In this document: in pieces, positions 63,077 to 64,000 of the stretch
Numbering within the stretch: position 1 is the first letter of the stretch
Layout: the number at the start of each line of letters is the position of its first letter
Assembly: GCF_900108065.1 (NCBI RefSeq)
Contig: NZ_FNVQ01000004.1
Location: 310,001 to 374,000 of the forward strand
DNA from: Marinobacterium lutimaris
Lineage (GTDB): Bacteria; Pseudomonadota; Gammaproteobacteria; Pseudomonadales; Balneatricaceae
Length of the DNA stretch: 64,000 nucleotides
Direction: 5' to 3'
Notes under the pieces: generated by a model
What the model was told of the DNA's origin: nothing
What the model saw: only the letters and a program-made list of their open reading frames with translations
Database searches by the model: none
Position numbers and translations under genes: made by a program

Positions 63077-64000
63077 GAAGCATCACCTGCCGAGGCCAGA
63101 TCGGCTTCACCGGCGTTGTCCGCCTGCTGTTGCCAGCCACCGCCCAAGGCCCGGTATAGCGAGACGATACTCAGTGCTGCCTCGGCCTGGCCCGCGGCCC
63201 GTTGCTGGGAGCGGGCGATCAGGTTGAGGCGCGCCTGCAACACATCCATACGGCTGGCATAGCCTTCGGACTCGGCGTGTTCGGTACGGTTAAAGGCGTC
63301 CTGCTGCCGCTCCATCGCTTCGTTCAGACGCGCATAGCGCTGCGTCATCAGTTGATGACTGCTCAGGGCATCGTCCACCTCATGCCAGGCATCCAGCACC
63401 GTGGTGACATAACGGATCCCTGCCTGTTGCTGATGCAGATCGGCCAGCTCCAGCGTGCGACGCAGACGCCCGCCCTGGAAAATCGGCAGATAGAGACTCG
63501 GCCCCACCGAGAAAGCACGGCTGCCCCAGCTGCCCAGATTATCCAGCTCAAACGCCTCCCGGTCGTAGCTGCCGGTCAGTCTCAGGCGTGGGTAGAAATC
63601 CGCCTGCGCCGCACCCAGATCCGCCAGAGCCGCCTTCAGCTGAGCCTCGGCACGCAGAATATCGGGACGCTTGCGCACCTCGCTGCTGGGAACGCCAACC
63701 GGCACGGACGCTGGTAACTCTGGCAGCGATACGCCGCTTGCGAGACGCTGATCCAGCGCATGAGGCTTGAGCCCCAGCATCTGCTCCAGCAGGTTCTGCT
63801 GCTGCTCCCGCTGCTGCTGCAGCGGCGCCAGATCCGCCAGGGCCGATGCCAGTTGCGCCTGAACCTCGGCCACATCGGTCTCGGTGGCAACACCGTTGCG
63901 CACGCGGCTTTGGGTCAGTTCCACCAGTGTCTGGTAAAGCTCTACCCGTTGCTGACTCCACTGCAGCTGCTGCTCGCTCACCCGCAGCAGCATATAGTGA
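63073..64000 (-). CDS. NodT/TolC-family outer-membrane efflux channel, partial
   Basis: The frame continues past the right window edge, so the N-terminus (signal or lipoprotein region, and about the first third) is missing. The visible 309 or so residues are the C-terminal two thirds: the helical hairpin region WSQQRVELYQTLVELTQSRV with ATETDVAEVQAQLASALADL, then RPDILRAEAQLKAALADLGA, AQADFYPRLRLTGSYD and FNRTEHAESEGYASRMDVLQ. It is the outer-membrane partner of the EmrAB-type pump, translationally coupled to it by ATGA. Confidence 0.9.
   Translation of the reverse strand, partial: HYMLLRVSEQQLQWSQQRVELYQTLVELTQSRVRNGVATETDVAEVQAQLASALADLAPLQQQREQQQNLLEQMLGLKPHALDQRLASGVSLPELPASVPVGVPSSEVRKRPDILRAEAQLKAALADLGAAQADFYPRLRLTGSYDREAFELDNLGSWGSRAFSVGPSLYLPIFQGGRLRRTLELADLHQQQAGIRYVTTVLDAWHEVDDALSSHQLMTQRYARLNEAMERQQDAFNRTEHAESEGYASRMDVLQARLNLIARSQQRAAGQAEAALSIVSLYRALGGGWQQQADNAGEADLASAGDAS

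Noticed and set aside
1-64000. CRISPR array, prophage, IS element or tRNA-associated island
   Set aside because: No regularly spaced repeats, transposase, integrase, phage gene or tRNA was seen; gene order is conserved housekeeping almost throughout.

Overview
The window is a dense, roughly 60% GC stretch of bacterial chromosome that is almost entirely housekeeping. I counted 51 protein-coding genes I can defend (two cut by the window edges), one 6S RNA and no tRNA, rRNA, prophage, IS element, CRISPR array or plasmid function. Gene content and order point to a gammaproteobacterium. Diagnostic blocks are ygfB-pepP-ubiH-ubiI next to gcvT-gcvH, zapA-6S RNA-fau, hemC-hemD-hemX-hemY, trxA-rho-ubiD facing ppx, nudE-yrfG-hslR-hslO-pckA, tesA facing ybbA-ybbP, and rpiA facing ilvA. 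The mixture of enterobacterial-like and Pseudomonas-like neighbourhoods suggests an Oceanospirillales/Pseudomonadales-type marine organism; the genus is inference only.

Layout. 1-13.4 kb: the 3' end of an NRDE-family gene, then leftward ptsP and rppH, a rightward HAD phosphatase, and a leftward run of CBS protein, aldo/keto reductase, rlmI, gcvH, gcvT, ubiI, ubiH, pepP and ygfB. 13.5-18.2 kb: a very large periplasmic-sensing diguanylate cyclase, then the rightward cell-division and one-carbon block (ZapB-like protein, zapA, 6S RNA, fau). 18.4-22.7 kb: an AEC transporter, a GcvR-like ACT protein, an MFS transporter and argH. 22.7-25.2 kb: an iron-type alcohol dehydrogenase and an IclR regulator with a pair of operator-like palindromes upstream. 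25.2-30.2 kb: the haem operon hemCDXY and a yqhA-type membrane protein. 30.2-33.6 kb: glyoxalase I, a Tat-linked two-subunit GMC dehydrogenase and a ribbon-helix-helix protein. 33.6-39.4 kb: a small 2Fe-2S protein coupled to ubiD, then rho, trxA and ppx. 39.4-45.9 kb: pckA, hslO, a PAP2 phosphatase, hslR, yrfG, nudE, a small membrane protein and sodB. 45.9-50.5 kb: an unknown protein, tesA and ybbAP. 50.5-57 kb: a giant AsmA-like DUF748 protein, a small membrane ORF, an unusual non-coding stretch, rpiA and ilvA. 57-64 kb: an amine-oxidising flavoenzyme with an NhaC-type transporter, a DUF190 protein, and an EmrAB-type tripartite efflux system whose outer-membrane gene runs off the window.

How the genes fit together. 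Ubiquinone synthesis is represented by ubiD, ubiH and ubiI at two separate sites. Glycine cleavage and one-carbon metabolism are represented by gcvT, gcvH, a GcvR-like protein and fau, but gcvP is not next to gcvTH. Stress and RNA/protein quality control are represented by hslO, hslR, rppH, rho, trxA and sodB. I found no convincing new defence or mobile system. The best leads are non-coding or small: a 90-bp palindromic repeat family (two copies plus a half copy), a GGA-rich intergenic stretch that could be a CsrA/RsmA-binding RNA, two unrecognised 40-41 residue membrane peptides, the paired operators before the alcohol dehydrogenase gene, a palindrome over the gcvT start, and a recent in-frame duplication inside the DUF748 gene.
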